In this document: piece after piece, positions 1 to 6,916 of the stretch
Numbering within the stretch: the first letter of the stretch is position 1
How the letters are laid out: each line of letters starts with the position of its first letter
NCBI GenBank assembly: GCA_902783705.1
Contig: CACZSA010000300.1
Location: forward strand, 1 to 7,848
Source of the DNA: an uncultured Ruminococcus sp.
GTDB taxonomy: Bacteria > Bacillota > Clostridia > Oscillospirales > CAG-272
Direction of reading: 5' to 3'
Length of the DNA stretch: 7,848 nucleotides
Notes under the pieces: model-generated
What the model saw: only the letters and a program-made list of their open reading frames with translations
Told to the model about the DNA's origin: nothing
Databases searched by the model: none
Made by a program: the position numbers and the translations under genes

Positions 1-243
1 CTTTTTTTCTTGGAGCCTGCTCCTCGGTCGAGATGATGCAGTTCTGTTTTGCCCTTCGCTTTTCAGCGGGAGTTTCGGAAGCGGCTATTGTTTTTGGAGA
101 AAATACTGCAAATACGCAATAAATATATCGGTCGTTCATTGAATTACAAGATCCTTCGGCTCACAGAAACGGGCAGGCATGGTTCCGGCAAACAAGCGCC
201 GGACGGGAACTGTCCGACGCCTGACGACCTCGACAGCCCTGGC
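1..243. other. Uninterpreted left edge with an AT-rich segment
   Basis: No gene is recognised here. About 89-150 is clearly AT-rich, unlike the GC-rich DNA of the rest of the window, and composition changes at about 150, near the string AGATCCTTCGGCT. The reading frame that later encodes the solute-binding-protein tail is open through this stretch from a stop at 34-36, but its translation here (rich in Arg, Lys and Leu, then Gly and Pro) resembles no part of that family. This is probably a rearrangement junction beside the remnant gene. The cause is not visible. Confidence 0.4.
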
Positions 244-456
244 TGGATCAGCATCCCGACCGCGGAGGATTTCGCGCGCTTCGAGGCGTTTCTCGACAAC
301 GACGCCGGATATCCGCTGACGGAGAGGCTCTCCCCGGAAATCAGCGACATCATCGAGGAGGAGATCTCCGCCTATTTCTCCGGTGTCGGCTCCGCCGAGG
401 ACTGCGCGAAGAAGATCCAGTCCCGCGTCTCTATCTGGCTGGCGGAGCATCGCTGA
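244..456 (+). pseudogene. C-terminal remnant of an ABC sugar-binding protein
   Basis: The frame encodes the typical last 70 or so residues of a family 1 extracellular solute-binding protein, the lipoprotein that delivers sugars to an ABC importer. Visible hallmarks are an IIEEEISAYFSG segment, a following SAEDCAKKIQSRV helix and the terminal IWLAEHR, which match the family's usual C-terminal helices (IIEEE...FFxGxKSAEEVAxxIQSRV). Complete family members have about 400-550 residues with a signal peptide, so most of the protein is missing. The open frame extends back to a stop at 34-36, but it contains no ATG, and the possible TTG at 49 has no ribosome binding site. The upstream translation is unrelated to the family. 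I infer a decayed or rearranged 3' end, not a functional small gene. It suggests that an importer gene once lay beside this carbohydrate locus. Confidence 0.75.
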
Positions 457-483
457 ATCTGCCCGCCGATCCCGATTTTCCCC

Positions 484-512
484 TTGCGTCCTCCCCGGCG
501 ATCTGGTATAAT
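484..512 (+). promoter_or_regulatory. Sigma-70 type promoter of the beta-helix/PDZ gene
   Basis: A -35 box TTGCGT (484-489) and a perfect -10 box TATAAT (507-512) are separated by 17 nt. A TG dinucleotide at 504-505 makes this an extended -10 promoter. Transcription would start near 519, leaving a leader of about 36 nt before the ATG at 555. It lies in the 98-bp gap after the remnant gene, so the beta-helix gene has its own promoter. Confidence 0.8.
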
Positions 513-554
513 GGGGAAAACAGGCCGCTCATCCGGCGCACAGGGAGGACAATC

Positions 555-2699
555 ATGCATCTTTTTCAGAACTTCCGGGACAACACCGTAATCCGCATTC
601 CGGCGGGCATCCACCGCTTCACCGAGCCGATCCGGATCGAGGGGCGGCGCAATATCCGCTTCGTCGGCGAGGACGGCGCAGTCCTGCGGGGGACGGTCGC
701 CCTCTCCCGCGCGAATTTCACCGAGGAGGAGCCCGGCGTCTTCTCCGCGCCCGTTCCCCATCCGGCGGACGGCTTTTACGTCGGCAGTCGGCGGTATGAG
801 ATGGCACGCTATCCGAAGCGGACCGATCCGGACGCGCCCTTCGGCGGCTATGCGGCGGACTGCATCCTGCCGGAGAAGACGAAGGCGTGGTCCGATCCCG
901 CGGGCGGGTATATCCACGCGATGCACAAACACCTCTGGGGCGGATTCTCCTACCGGATCGACGGGAAGGCACCGGACGGATCGCTCCTGCTCTCGGGCGG
1001 GTGGCAGAACAACCGGCAGATGGGGATGCACGACGAATACCGCTATGCCGAGAACATCCGCGAGGAGATGACGGAGCCGGGCGAGTGGTTCTTCGATGAA
1101 AAGCGGATGCGCGTCGTCGTGCGGCTCTTCCCGGGGGACGATCTCGACGAGGCGGAGGCCGCCGTTTCCGAAGGGTTCTTCGACATCCGGGGATGCGAGG
1201 GGATCAGCTTTGAGAACCTCTCCTTCGGGCGCACGGTCCGCACGTTCATGAAGACGAAGGAGCCCCTTCTGCGCAGCGACTGGACGATCTACCGCGGCGG
1301 CGCGCTCGTCTTCCGGGACAGCGCCCGGTGTTCGGTCGACCGTTGCGTTCTCGAGGACATCGGCTCAAACGGCGTGTTTGTCGACGGGCATTCGTCGGAG
1401 ATCGCCGTCACGCGGACGCGGATCTCCGAGACCGGTGCGTCGGGCGTGTGCTTCGTCGGTCATCCGGATGCCGTGCGCTCGCCGCTCTTTGAATACAACG
1501 AGACGCAGACGCTCGATGAAATCGACAAAACGCCCGGTCCGAAATCGGAGAACTACCCCCGGGACGGGCTCGTCGAGGACTGCCTGATCGAGCGCGTCGG
1601 GCTGACAGAGAAGCAGGCGACGGGCGTCGAGATCTCCATGGCGGCGCGGATCACCGTCCGCAACTGCACGGTCTGCCGCACCTCGCGCGCGGGGATCAAC
1701 ATCTCCGAGGGGACCTTCGGCGGTCACCGGATCGAGGGCTGCGACGTCTTCGACACCGTCCGGGAGACCGGGGACCACGGGAGCTTCAATTCGTGGGGAC
1801 GCGACCGATACTGGCACCTCGAAGGCCTCGACGACCGGGATGCCGGACAGTACGCCGCCCTCGACATGACCGCGCCGAACGTCCTCGCCCGGAACCGCTT
1901 CCGCTGCGACCGCGGCTGGGACATCGACCTCGACGACGGCTCCTCCTGCTGCCTGATCGAGGAAAATCTCTGCCTCGCGGGCGGAATCAAGCTGCGGGAG
2001 GGCTTCTTCCGCACGGTGCGGCACAACATCTGCGTCGGGAACACCCTGCATGTGCACGTCTGGTATCCCGAAAGCGGCGACACGGCGGAGGGGAACATCT
2101 TCTTCGCGCCGTACTCCCCTTACGGAATGCCGGAGCGCTGGGGCAAGCGGATCGACGACAATATCCTCTTCGATCCCGCCCTCCCGGAAGGGGAAACGGA
2201 GCCCGCCGACGCGCTCGCCGAGGTTTCCGGTCAGGACGCGCATTCTCTCCGGCGTTCCATCCGGTTCCGCGCGCCGGAGAAGGGGGATTTCCGCCCGGTG
2301 GATGTGCCGGGATTTGAGGACTTCCCCGCGGAGTTCGGCGTCCGGTACGCGCCTCTGCGGGCCATCGCGCCCGTGCCGGTGATCCCGCGCGTCGCGGTGC
2401 CGGCATCCGAAGCGAACGGCTCATCCCATGTGCTGCTCGCAGGTCTCGGGCTCGAGGTCCGGGATATCGAGACGGACGGGGAAATGTCGGTCTATGGGAC
2501 GGCGGAGCATCGCGGCGCGCTGGTCCTCGCGGTGGAGGCGGGATCCCCGGCGGAGGCAATCGGGCTCCGCGCCATCGACGTGATCACCGACTGGAACGGC
2601 CGCGAGATCCGATGCGCGGCGGATCTCTCCGGCGAGGAGAAGATCACGTCTGTCCGGGTCCTGCGGAAGCAGAAGGCCGTCGAGCTGAAAGAAGAATAA
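555..2699 (+). CDS. Right-handed beta-helix glycosidase-like protein (GH141-like) with C-terminal PDZ domain
   Basis: The 714-residue protein begins at an ATG 6 nt after a GGAGG site (544-548). The first 50 residues (DNTVIRIPAGIHRF...) are the capping strands typical of pectate-lyase-like beta-helix enzymes. Conserved-looking family blocks follow: GGWQNNR (148-154) with MGMH (156-159), helix coils with Asn/Gly-rich turns at about 208-540, HGSFNSWGRD (408-417), WDIDLDDGSS (455-464), KLREGFFRTV (from 479) and HVWYPESGD (around 503). These match what I remember of GH141-type proteins, a family with reported alpha-L-fucosidase and xylanase members. D417 and D458 are my candidate catalytic acids. 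Residues 630-714 form a PDZ domain, with a GSPAEAIGLRAIDVITDWNG core. No signal peptide or membrane segment is seen, so the protein is probably cytoplasmic. The beta-helix fold is confident, the family moderately so, and the substrate unknown. A lyase or another beta-helix glycosidase family such as GH120 is possible. Confidence 0.8.
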   Translation: MHLFQNFRDNTVIRIPAGIHRFTEPIRIEGRRNIRFVGEDGAVLRGTVALSRANFTEEEPGVFSAPVPHPADGFYVGSRRYEMARYPKRTDPDAPFGGYAADCILPEKTKAWSDPAGGYIHAMHKHLWGGFSYRIDGKAPDGSLLLSGGWQNNRQMGMHDEYRYAENIREEMTEPGEWFFDEKRMRVVVRLFPGDDLDEAEAAVSEGFFDIRGCEGISFENLSFGRTVRTFMKTKEPLLRSDWTIYRGGALVFRDSARCSVDRCVLEDIGSNGVFVDGHSSEIAVTRTRISETGASGVCFVGHPDAVRSPLFEYNETQTLDEIDKTPGPKSENYPRDGLVEDCLIERVGLTEKQATGVEISMAARITVRNCTVCRTSRAGINISEGTFGGHRIEGCDVFDTVRETGDHGSFNSWGRDRYWHLEGLDDRDAGQYAALDMTAPNVLARNRFRCDRGWDIDLDDGSSCCLIEENLCLAGGIKLREGFFRTVRHNICVGNTLHVHVWYPESGDTAEGNIFFAPYSPYGMPERWGKRIDDNILFDPALPEGETEPADALAEVSGQDAHSLRRSIRFRAPEKGDFRPVDVPGFEDFPAEFGVRYAPLRAIAPVPVIPRVAVPASEANGSSHVLLAGLGLEVRDIETDGEMSVYGTAEHRGALVLAVEAGSPAEAIGLRAIDVITDWNGREIRCAADLSGEEKITSVRVLRKQKAVELKEE

Positions 2700-2740
2700 A
2701 AAAAAACAGAGGGAGCGGTTCAAAATCCGTTCCCTCTTTG
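2698..2740 (-). terminator. Bidirectional intrinsic terminator between convergent genes
   Basis: An 11-bp stem (2708-2718 pairing with 2727-2737, AGAGGGAGCGG against CCGTTCCCTCT, with one G-U pair) encloses an 8-nt loop. Read on the minus strand it is followed almost at once by nine T residues (2706-2698), a strong signal for the DUF1295 gene that ends at 2753. Read on the plus strand the tail is only TTGGTTT, so termination of the beta-helix gene (stop at 2697-2699) is likely weaker. The T-tract overlaps that gene's stop codon. Confidence 0.88.
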
Positions 2741-2752
2741 GTTTCGGAGGTA

Positions 2753-3772
2753 TTACCCTTCCCCATCCGTCTCCGGATGGAAACGGCGCACGGGCAGGTA
2801 TTTCCACACCTGCCGGATATAGGCAGCGTAAGCGGGGTATTTCTTCGCGGAGATCGATTCGCCCAGCGCGGAGCTCCCGATGAAGAGGAGCACGAGGAGG
2901 AGCGGACCTGCGGCGGACCAATGGAAGAGGCCGTGATACGAAACACCCGCGCCGACCGCGAGGAAGTACAGGGACAGCCAGATCCCCTGCTCGCCGAGGT
3001 AGTTCGGGTGCCGCATCCACGCCCAGATCCCGAAGGTATTGAAGCCGAGGCGGTAGGGCATCGGAAGCTCGGAGAGGCTCTTCCCATCCGCAAGGAGACG
3101 TTTTTTCTCCTCATGGAATTTCCATTGCAGCTCATCCGCGGCGGTCTCAAGAACGAGGAAGAAAACCGCGAAGGCGACAGCGGCGAAATCGATCCACCCG
3201 AGCGGCGCGTCCGACTCCATGGCGGCGAGGGCGGGCAGGCAGATCGCGAGGACGAGGACGTTCTGATAGAAGCTGATGAAGAAGAGGTCAAACAGGGTCC
3301 ATGCGATTCGATGGCGGAAGACGGGATTGGCGCGGACGATCGACCAGCGGTAGTCCTCGTTCCCCGTCCAGAATTTCAATCGGTACGCCCCTTTGCGGGC
3401 GAAGTTGACGGTCAGGCGGATCCCCCATGCGGTGACGACCAGTGCGGCGGCGATCAGACGGGGACGGAATCCCCCGCGGACCGTGATGATCCACGTGTAG
3501 ACGATGGGCAGCAGGCTCCAGAGCTTGTCCATCTGCGAGAAGTTCTGCGCGATCTCGCCGATGATGAAGCAATAGAGAACGCTGCATCCGCAGACGATCG
3601 CGAGGATGCGAAGGGTGCCGCGCTGGACGTCGGAGAGGGCGATCTCCCCGCCGAGGAGCGAGGCGGCACAAAGGGCGAGGACCGCGATAACGGCAAGCAC
3701 CGTCACGGCGTATTTCCCCGCCCCTGTTTTTGTTTCTGTTCGGATCGTATCGGTCACTGCGGCTTTTTCCAT
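2753..3772 (-). CDS. DUF1295 family membrane protein (steroid 5-alpha-reductase/ICMT-like fold)
   Basis: This is an integral membrane protein of 339 residues. The start is the ATG at 3772, which follows a GGGAGT site (3783-3778) with 5-nt spacing. An in-frame TTG at 3808 lies just beside the -10 box, too close to be a start. Hydrophobic segments run at about 20-42, 54-74, 104-122, 156-182, 192-212, 260-282 and 286-303. The hallmarks are AADELQWKFHEEKK (211-224), WMRHPNYLGE (252-261) and a C-terminal YPAYAAYIRQVWKYLP (312-327). RHPNYxGE is the signature shared by DUF1295, steroid 5-alpha reductases and isoprenylcysteine methyltransferase-like enzymes, where this region binds the cofactor or substrate. 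The true reaction of bacterial DUF1295 proteins is not established; lipid reduction or methylation is plausible. It has its own promoter and terminator, and no visible link to the sugar genes on either side. Confidence 0.88.
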   Translation of the reverse strand: MEKAAVTDTIRTETKTGAGKYAVTVLAVIAVLALCAASLLGGEIALSDVQRGTLRILAIVCGCSVLYCFIIGEIAQNFSQMDKLWSLLPIVYTWIITVRGGFRPRLIAAALVVTAWGIRLTVNFARKGAYRLKFWTGNEDYRWSIVRANPVFRHRIAWTLFDLFFISFYQNVLVLAICLPALAAMESDAPLGWIDFAAVAFAVFFLVLETAADELQWKFHEEKKRLLADGKSLSELPMPYRLGFNTFGIWAWMRHPNYLGEQGIWLSLYFLAVGAGVSYHGLFHWSAAGPLLLVLLFIGSSALGESISAKKYPAYAAYIRQVWKYLPVRRFHPETDGEG

Positions 3773-3810
3773 GTCAGACTCCCATGCGTGATATTCTTTG
3801 GCCTTCAAAG

Positions 3811-3839
3811 ATTATACCACGCACGGGCCGCCGCGTCAA
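3811..3839 (-). promoter_or_regulatory. Promoter of the DUF1295 gene
   Basis: On the minus strand a -35 box TTGACG (3839-3834) and a perfect -10 box TATAAT (3816-3811) are separated by 17 nt. Transcription would start near 3804, about 32 nt before the ATG at 3772. The promoter lies in the 107-bp gap after the GH3 stop codon. I see no strong hairpin with a T-tract in that gap, so read-through from GH3 cannot be excluded. Confidence 0.82.
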
Positions 3840-3879
3840 CCGGATTGCGTCGAAAAATGCAGAATCGCCGGATTTTTCG

Positions 3880-6129
3880 TTATTTCGTGATCGTGATCTC
3901 CCCTTCGAGGCGGATATCGCGCGAGCCTGCGCCGACGAGGATGCGGAACCGTCCGGGCTCCACCTTCCATTCGTAATGGATGTCCATCAGTCGGAAGGAC
4001 AGCGGCGTGAGCGGGAAGAATACGGGCTTCTCTTCCCCAGCCTTGAGGTGGATGCGCTTGAACTCCTTGAGGAGCATCGGCGGGCGCACGACGGAGCCCT
4101 CCGTGTCGTCGATGTAGAGCTGCACGACCTCGTCACCGTCCATGGAGCCGGTGTTCTTCACATAACAGTGCACCATGAAATGACGGTCCGCGAGCTGATC
4201 GATTTCGAGATTCGAATATTCAAACTGCGTGTAGCTCAAGCCATAGCCGAACGGGAACAGCGCGTTCTTCGGCCCTTCGAGGAAGTCCGGCGCGCCTCCG
4301 GGCAGCATGGAATAATAGCACGGGATCCGGGTGGAAGAGCGCGGCAGGGAGATCGGCAGGCGTCCGGAGGGATTGACGGCTCCGGTCAGCACCTCGACGA
4401 TGGCCCGCGCGCCGGATTCGCCGCCGTAGAACGCCATGAGGATCGCGTCGCAGATCTCGTTCTCGCGGGAGATCTCGAGCGGCTTGCCGTTCTCAAGCAC
4501 CAGGACGAGCGGCTTGCCGAGCTCTGCGAGCCGTTCGATCAGCTCGCGCTGGCGTCCGTTCAGGGTCAGCTCGCAGCGGTCGCGTCCTTCGCCGCTCGTG
4601 ATCGTGTTGTCGCCGCCGATGAAGATCACCGCGTCGCAGGTCGAGGCAATGGAGACGGCCTCGTCCATTTCGTCGGCGATTTCGTCCTCGCCCTCGGAAT
4701 AGAGGTGCGGCTGTCCGTCGACCACGCGGGGCTGCTTCTTGTCGTAGGTGATCGCGCAGCCGTTGCACTGTCGGACCGTCACGCCCTCGCCGAGCGCGGC
4801 CTTCAGCTCCTCATAAACCGAGGGGATCTCGAACTGCGGCGTCGAGGAATACCCGCCGATCTTCTGCGCGGCGGACGACGGACCGATGAGCGCGACGGAG
4901 CGGAGATCCTTTTTCAGCGGCAGGACGCCGTTGTTTTTCAGCATGACGACGGACTTCCTTGCGACCTCATGCGAGACCTCACGGTGCTTTTCGCAGCGGA
5001 TGACGCTCTCCCAGAGGTGCTCGTCCGTATAGGGATGATCGAAGAGCCCGAGCTCGAACTTCACGCGGAGCACGCGGGACACGATGTCGTCGAGGCGTTC
5101 CATCGTGAGCTTTCCCGCCTCCACGAGCGCGATGACGGACTTTTTCCAGAACGTCGGGTCATAGTCGCAGCCCTGCACGTCGAGGCCGTTGCGCATCGCG
5201 AGCCCGATGGCCTCCTCGTCGGTCTCAACCATGTGGAATGTGTGTTTCAGACGCCCGACGCCGCCCCAGTCGGAACGCGCGTAGCCCTTCAACTGGAAGC
5301 GGTCCTTCAGAACATCCTTGAGGTACCATTCGGAGCACATGAGCGGATCGCCGTCGACGCAGTTGTAGCTGACCATGACGTTGTACGCGCCGCCCTCGCA
5401 GATCCCGGCCTCGAAGACCGGAAGATACGAGCTCTCGACCTCACGCCGTCCCGCGCGCGCCGGAGCGCAGTTCGTCCCGCCTTCCGCGATGCCGTGGACA
5501 CAGTAGTGCTTCGGCTCGGCGATGACGGCGTCCGGACGGGAAATGTCGCCCTTCTGCTCGCCGGAGACGATTGCCGCCGCCATCCGGGAGGAGAGATACG
5601 TGTCCTCGCCGAAGGTCTCCTCGATGCGGCCCCAGCGGGATTCCCGCGCCACGTCGAGGTTCGGGGCGAGAATCTCGTACATGCCGAGGGCGCGCGTCTC
5701 CCGTCCGATCGCCTCGCCGACTTCGTGCACGAGCTCCGGATCAAAGGTCGCGCCGAAGTTGAGCGGGCACGGGAAGACCGTTCCGCGCACGCCGCTGATG
5801 CCGTGCAGGGCCTCGCCCGTGAAGATGACGGGGATCCCGAGGCGCGAATGCTCGATGAAATACTTCTGGATCTTGTTGAACGGTACGGGGGTGGAGTACA
5901 TGTCGTGGATGAAGCCGATGCCGTCCTCGTCAAAATCGGCGGCGAGGCGGTCCCAGTCGAACTCCGTGTCGGGCTCGACGCTGCAATGCTGGCGCGGATC
6001 GGGCTTCGTCGCGTATTCCACGCCGCGCATCATGCAGGTCTGCGCCGCCTTTTCCGCGAGCGTCATCCGGCTGAGCAGGTCCGCGACCCGTTCTTGTACG
6101 GACAGCGCGGGATTCTGATAATCAAACAT
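3880..6129 (-). CDS. Glycoside hydrolase family 3 beta-glycosidase (beta-glucosidase/xylosidase type)
   Basis: This 749-residue enzyme is predicted to remove non-reducing terminal beta-linked sugars with retention of configuration. The ATG at 6129 follows an AGGAGG site (6143-6138) by 8 nt. The N-terminal TIM-barrel domain (about 8-330) carries TGEALHG, the RWGRIEETFGEDTYL block, K207-H208 (PKHYCVHG) and the nucleophile D287 in ARSDWGG. The alpha/beta sandwich domain (about 370-590) carries the probable acid/base E514 in GEGRDR. A fibronectin-III-like domain follows FGYGLSY near the C-terminus. The length and domain order are those of complete GH3 enzymes of the barrel/sandwich/FnIII type. 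No signal peptide is seen, so it should act in the cytoplasm on imported oligosaccharides. It is the second gene of a unit with the SGNH hydrolase (36-bp gap). Whether it prefers glucose, xylose or another sugar cannot be read from these motifs. One small oddity is ARESRWGR where ARDPRWGR is usual. Confidence 0.95.
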   Translation of the reverse strand: MFDYQNPALSVQERVADLLSRMTLAEKAAQTCMMRGVEYATKPDPRQHCSVEPDTEFDWDRLAADFDEDGIGFIHDMYSTPVPFNKIQKYFIEHSRLGIPVIFTGEALHGISGVRGTVFPCPLNFGATFDPELVHEVGEAIGRETRALGMYEILAPNLDVARESRWGRIEETFGEDTYLSSRMAAAIVSGEQKGDISRPDAVIAEPKHYCVHGIAEGGTNCAPARAGRREVESSYLPVFEAGICEGGAYNVMVSYNCVDGDPLMCSEWYLKDVLKDRFQLKGYARSDWGGVGRLKHTFHMVETDEEAIGLAMRNGLDVQGCDYDPTFWKKSVIALVEAGKLTMERLDDIVSRVLRVKFELGLFDHPYTDEHLWESVIRCEKHREVSHEVARKSVVMLKNNGVLPLKKDLRSVALIGPSSAAQKIGGYSSTPQFEIPSVYEELKAALGEGVTVRQCNGCAITYDKKQPRVVDGQPHLYSEGEDEIADEMDEAVSIASTCDAVIFIGGDNTITSGEGRDRCELTLNGRQRELIERLAELGKPLVLVLENGKPLEISRENEICDAILMAFYGGESGARAIVEVLTGAVNPSGRLPISLPRSSTRIPCYYSMLPGGAPDFLEGPKNALFPFGYGLSYTQFEYSNLEIDQLADRHFMVHCYVKNTGSMDGDEVVQLYIDDTEGSVVRPPMLLKEFKRIHLKAGEEKPVFFPLTPLSFRLMDIHYEWKVEPGRFRILVGAGSRDIRLEGEITITK

Positions 6130-6165
6130 AGGATTTCCCTCCTGAATGGTATTCGTATTTTCGGT

Positions 6166-6729
6166 TCAGCGTGCGCGCTTCTCGAGGTCGCCCTTCACCG
6201 TCTCCCAGATCACCGACGCGGCGAAGGCGGATCCGGCGGGCGAGGCGTGCGCTCCGTCCTCCCAGTACATCTCCGTGTCCGGGTGCGCGTCCCGGTATGC
6301 CTGCCACCGCTCGCCGACGGGTGCGAGGAGCGCGTCGTTCTGCGCGGCGATCTCCCGGTGCGTCCGGTTCATGAGTTTCTGCATCTCCGGTTCGGATTTC
6401 TGCGCCCAGGTCCCGTAGAGCACGGGGACCGCCCCCGCCTCCCGGATCCACGCGCACAGGGTGGACGCCGCGTCGCGGAATTTCTCGATCGGACCGAAGG
6501 GGTGCGCGTGCTCCTGCAGGACGACATAGTCATACTGCCCGTACCGGATATCGAAGCGGACGTCCGGCTCGCCCGCATGCTGCGCGAGGAACCATCCGCC
6601 GTGCGCGATCATCGTCACGCGGCAGGGGCAGCCGTCCTCCTCCGCAAGGCGGCGCACGCTCTCCGGCATATCGTTATAATAGGTGTGGCTGTTTCCGATG
6701 AACAGGATATGGACGGTTTTCTTCTCCAT
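6166..6729 (-). CDS. SGNH/GDSL-type hydrolase (probable carbohydrate esterase)
   Basis: This 187-residue protein starts at the ATG at 6729, 8 nt after an AAGGAG site (6743-6738). A longer in-frame start at 6798 (TTG) falls inside the -35 box and is rejected. Block I is FIGNSHTYYNDMP, with the likely nucleophile S14. A block II type glycine sits in AHGGW (42-46). Block III is LQEHAH (71-76), where Q72 takes the place of the usual Asn, as in DUF4886-like relatives with an LQEQ motif. Block V is DGAH, with D158 and H161 completing the catalytic triad. No signal peptide is visible. SGNH enzymes cleave ester bonds, and beside a GH3 the plausible job is removal of acetyl or other acyl groups from oligosaccharides. 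That substrate is inferred from context. It is the first gene of a two-gene unit with GH3, transcribed away from the AraC regulator. Confidence 0.88.
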   Translation of the reverse strand: MEKKTVHILFIGNSHTYYNDMPESVRRLAEEDGCPCRVTMIAHGGWFLAQHAGEPDVRFDIRYGQYDYVVLQEHAHPFGPIEKFRDAASTLCAWIREAGAVPVLYGTWAQKSEPEMQKLMNRTHREIAAQNDALLAPVGERWQAYRDAHPDTEMYWEDGAHASPAGSAFAASVIWETVKGDLEKRAR

Positions 6730-6769
6730 TCTCCCCTCTCCTTTTCTTTTGTTCATGGATGTCAGGTCC

Positions 6770-6798
6770 ATTATAGAGGAAAAAGCGGGTATTGTCAA
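6770..6798 (-). promoter_or_regulatory. Consensus promoter of the SGNH-GH3 operon
   Basis: On the minus strand TTGACA (6798-6793) and TATAAT (6775-6770) are both perfect consensus and separated by exactly 17 nt. Transcription would start near 6763, giving a leader of about 33 nt before the ATG at 6729. Such a strong core promoter should not need an activator, so the adjacent AraC protein may repress here or regulate other targets. Confidence 0.88.
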
Positions 6799-6855
6799 CG
6801 CAATTTTTGGCGGTGGAAGACAAGGTTTGCGCTTTTCCGCGGCCCGCTATTGCAA
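6784..6855. promoter_or_regulatory. Possible AraC operator region between divergent promoters
   Basis: Between the two -10 boxes I see AGCGGG (6784-6789) and its inverse CCCGCT (6843-6848). TATTG occurs at 6790-6794 and again at 6848-6852, and each copy touches the -35 box of one promoter. There is also a palindrome ATTGCAAT starting at 6849. These short repeats would be suitably placed for a regulator that controls both promoters, but they are short enough to arise by chance. Confidence 0.25.
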
Positions 6856-6878
6856 TTCTGTTCAATCCATGATATAAT
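6850..6878 (+). promoter_or_regulatory. Promoter of the AraC-family regulator
   Basis: A -35 box TTGCAA (6850-6855) and a perfect -10 box TATAAT (6873-6878) are separated by 17 nt. Transcription would start near 6885, about 32 nt before the ATG at 6917. It is back-to-back with the SGNH-GH3 promoter, with about 50 bp between the two -35 boxes. Confidence 0.82.
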
Positions 6879-6916
6879 GATAATCAGCAAGCGAACAAAC
6901 CAAAAGGAGGGCGCTC

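Noticed and set aside
11..25. Small hairpin GGAG/CTCC near the T-run at the left edge
   Set aside because: The stem is only 4 bp and the T-run lies on the wrong side for a plus-strand terminator. On the minus strand the tail after the hairpin is A-rich.
122..149. Leftward promoter-like pair TTGTAA-16-TATATT on the minus strand
   Set aside because: It lies in an AT-rich stretch where such boxes arise by chance, the match is poor, and no minus-strand start codon or gene follows within the window.
1365..2243. A 292-codon minus-strand open frame inside the beta-helix gene
   Set aside because: It lies wholly within a well-supported gene, has no ribosome binding site or domain, and its composition is that of an antisense shadow.
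3840..3880. Possible terminator after GH3 with repeated CCGGATT
   Set aside because: The two copies are direct repeats, not inverted ones. The only pairing seen is a 4-bp AATC/GATT stem, too weak to call.
2612..3976. A 454-codon plus-strand open frame across the DUF1295 gene
   Set aside because: It overlaps the end of the beta-helix gene, the terminator and the whole DUF1295 gene. The translation is Glu/Asp/Gly-rich without motifs, whereas the minus strand encodes clear membrane helices and an RHPNYLGE signature.
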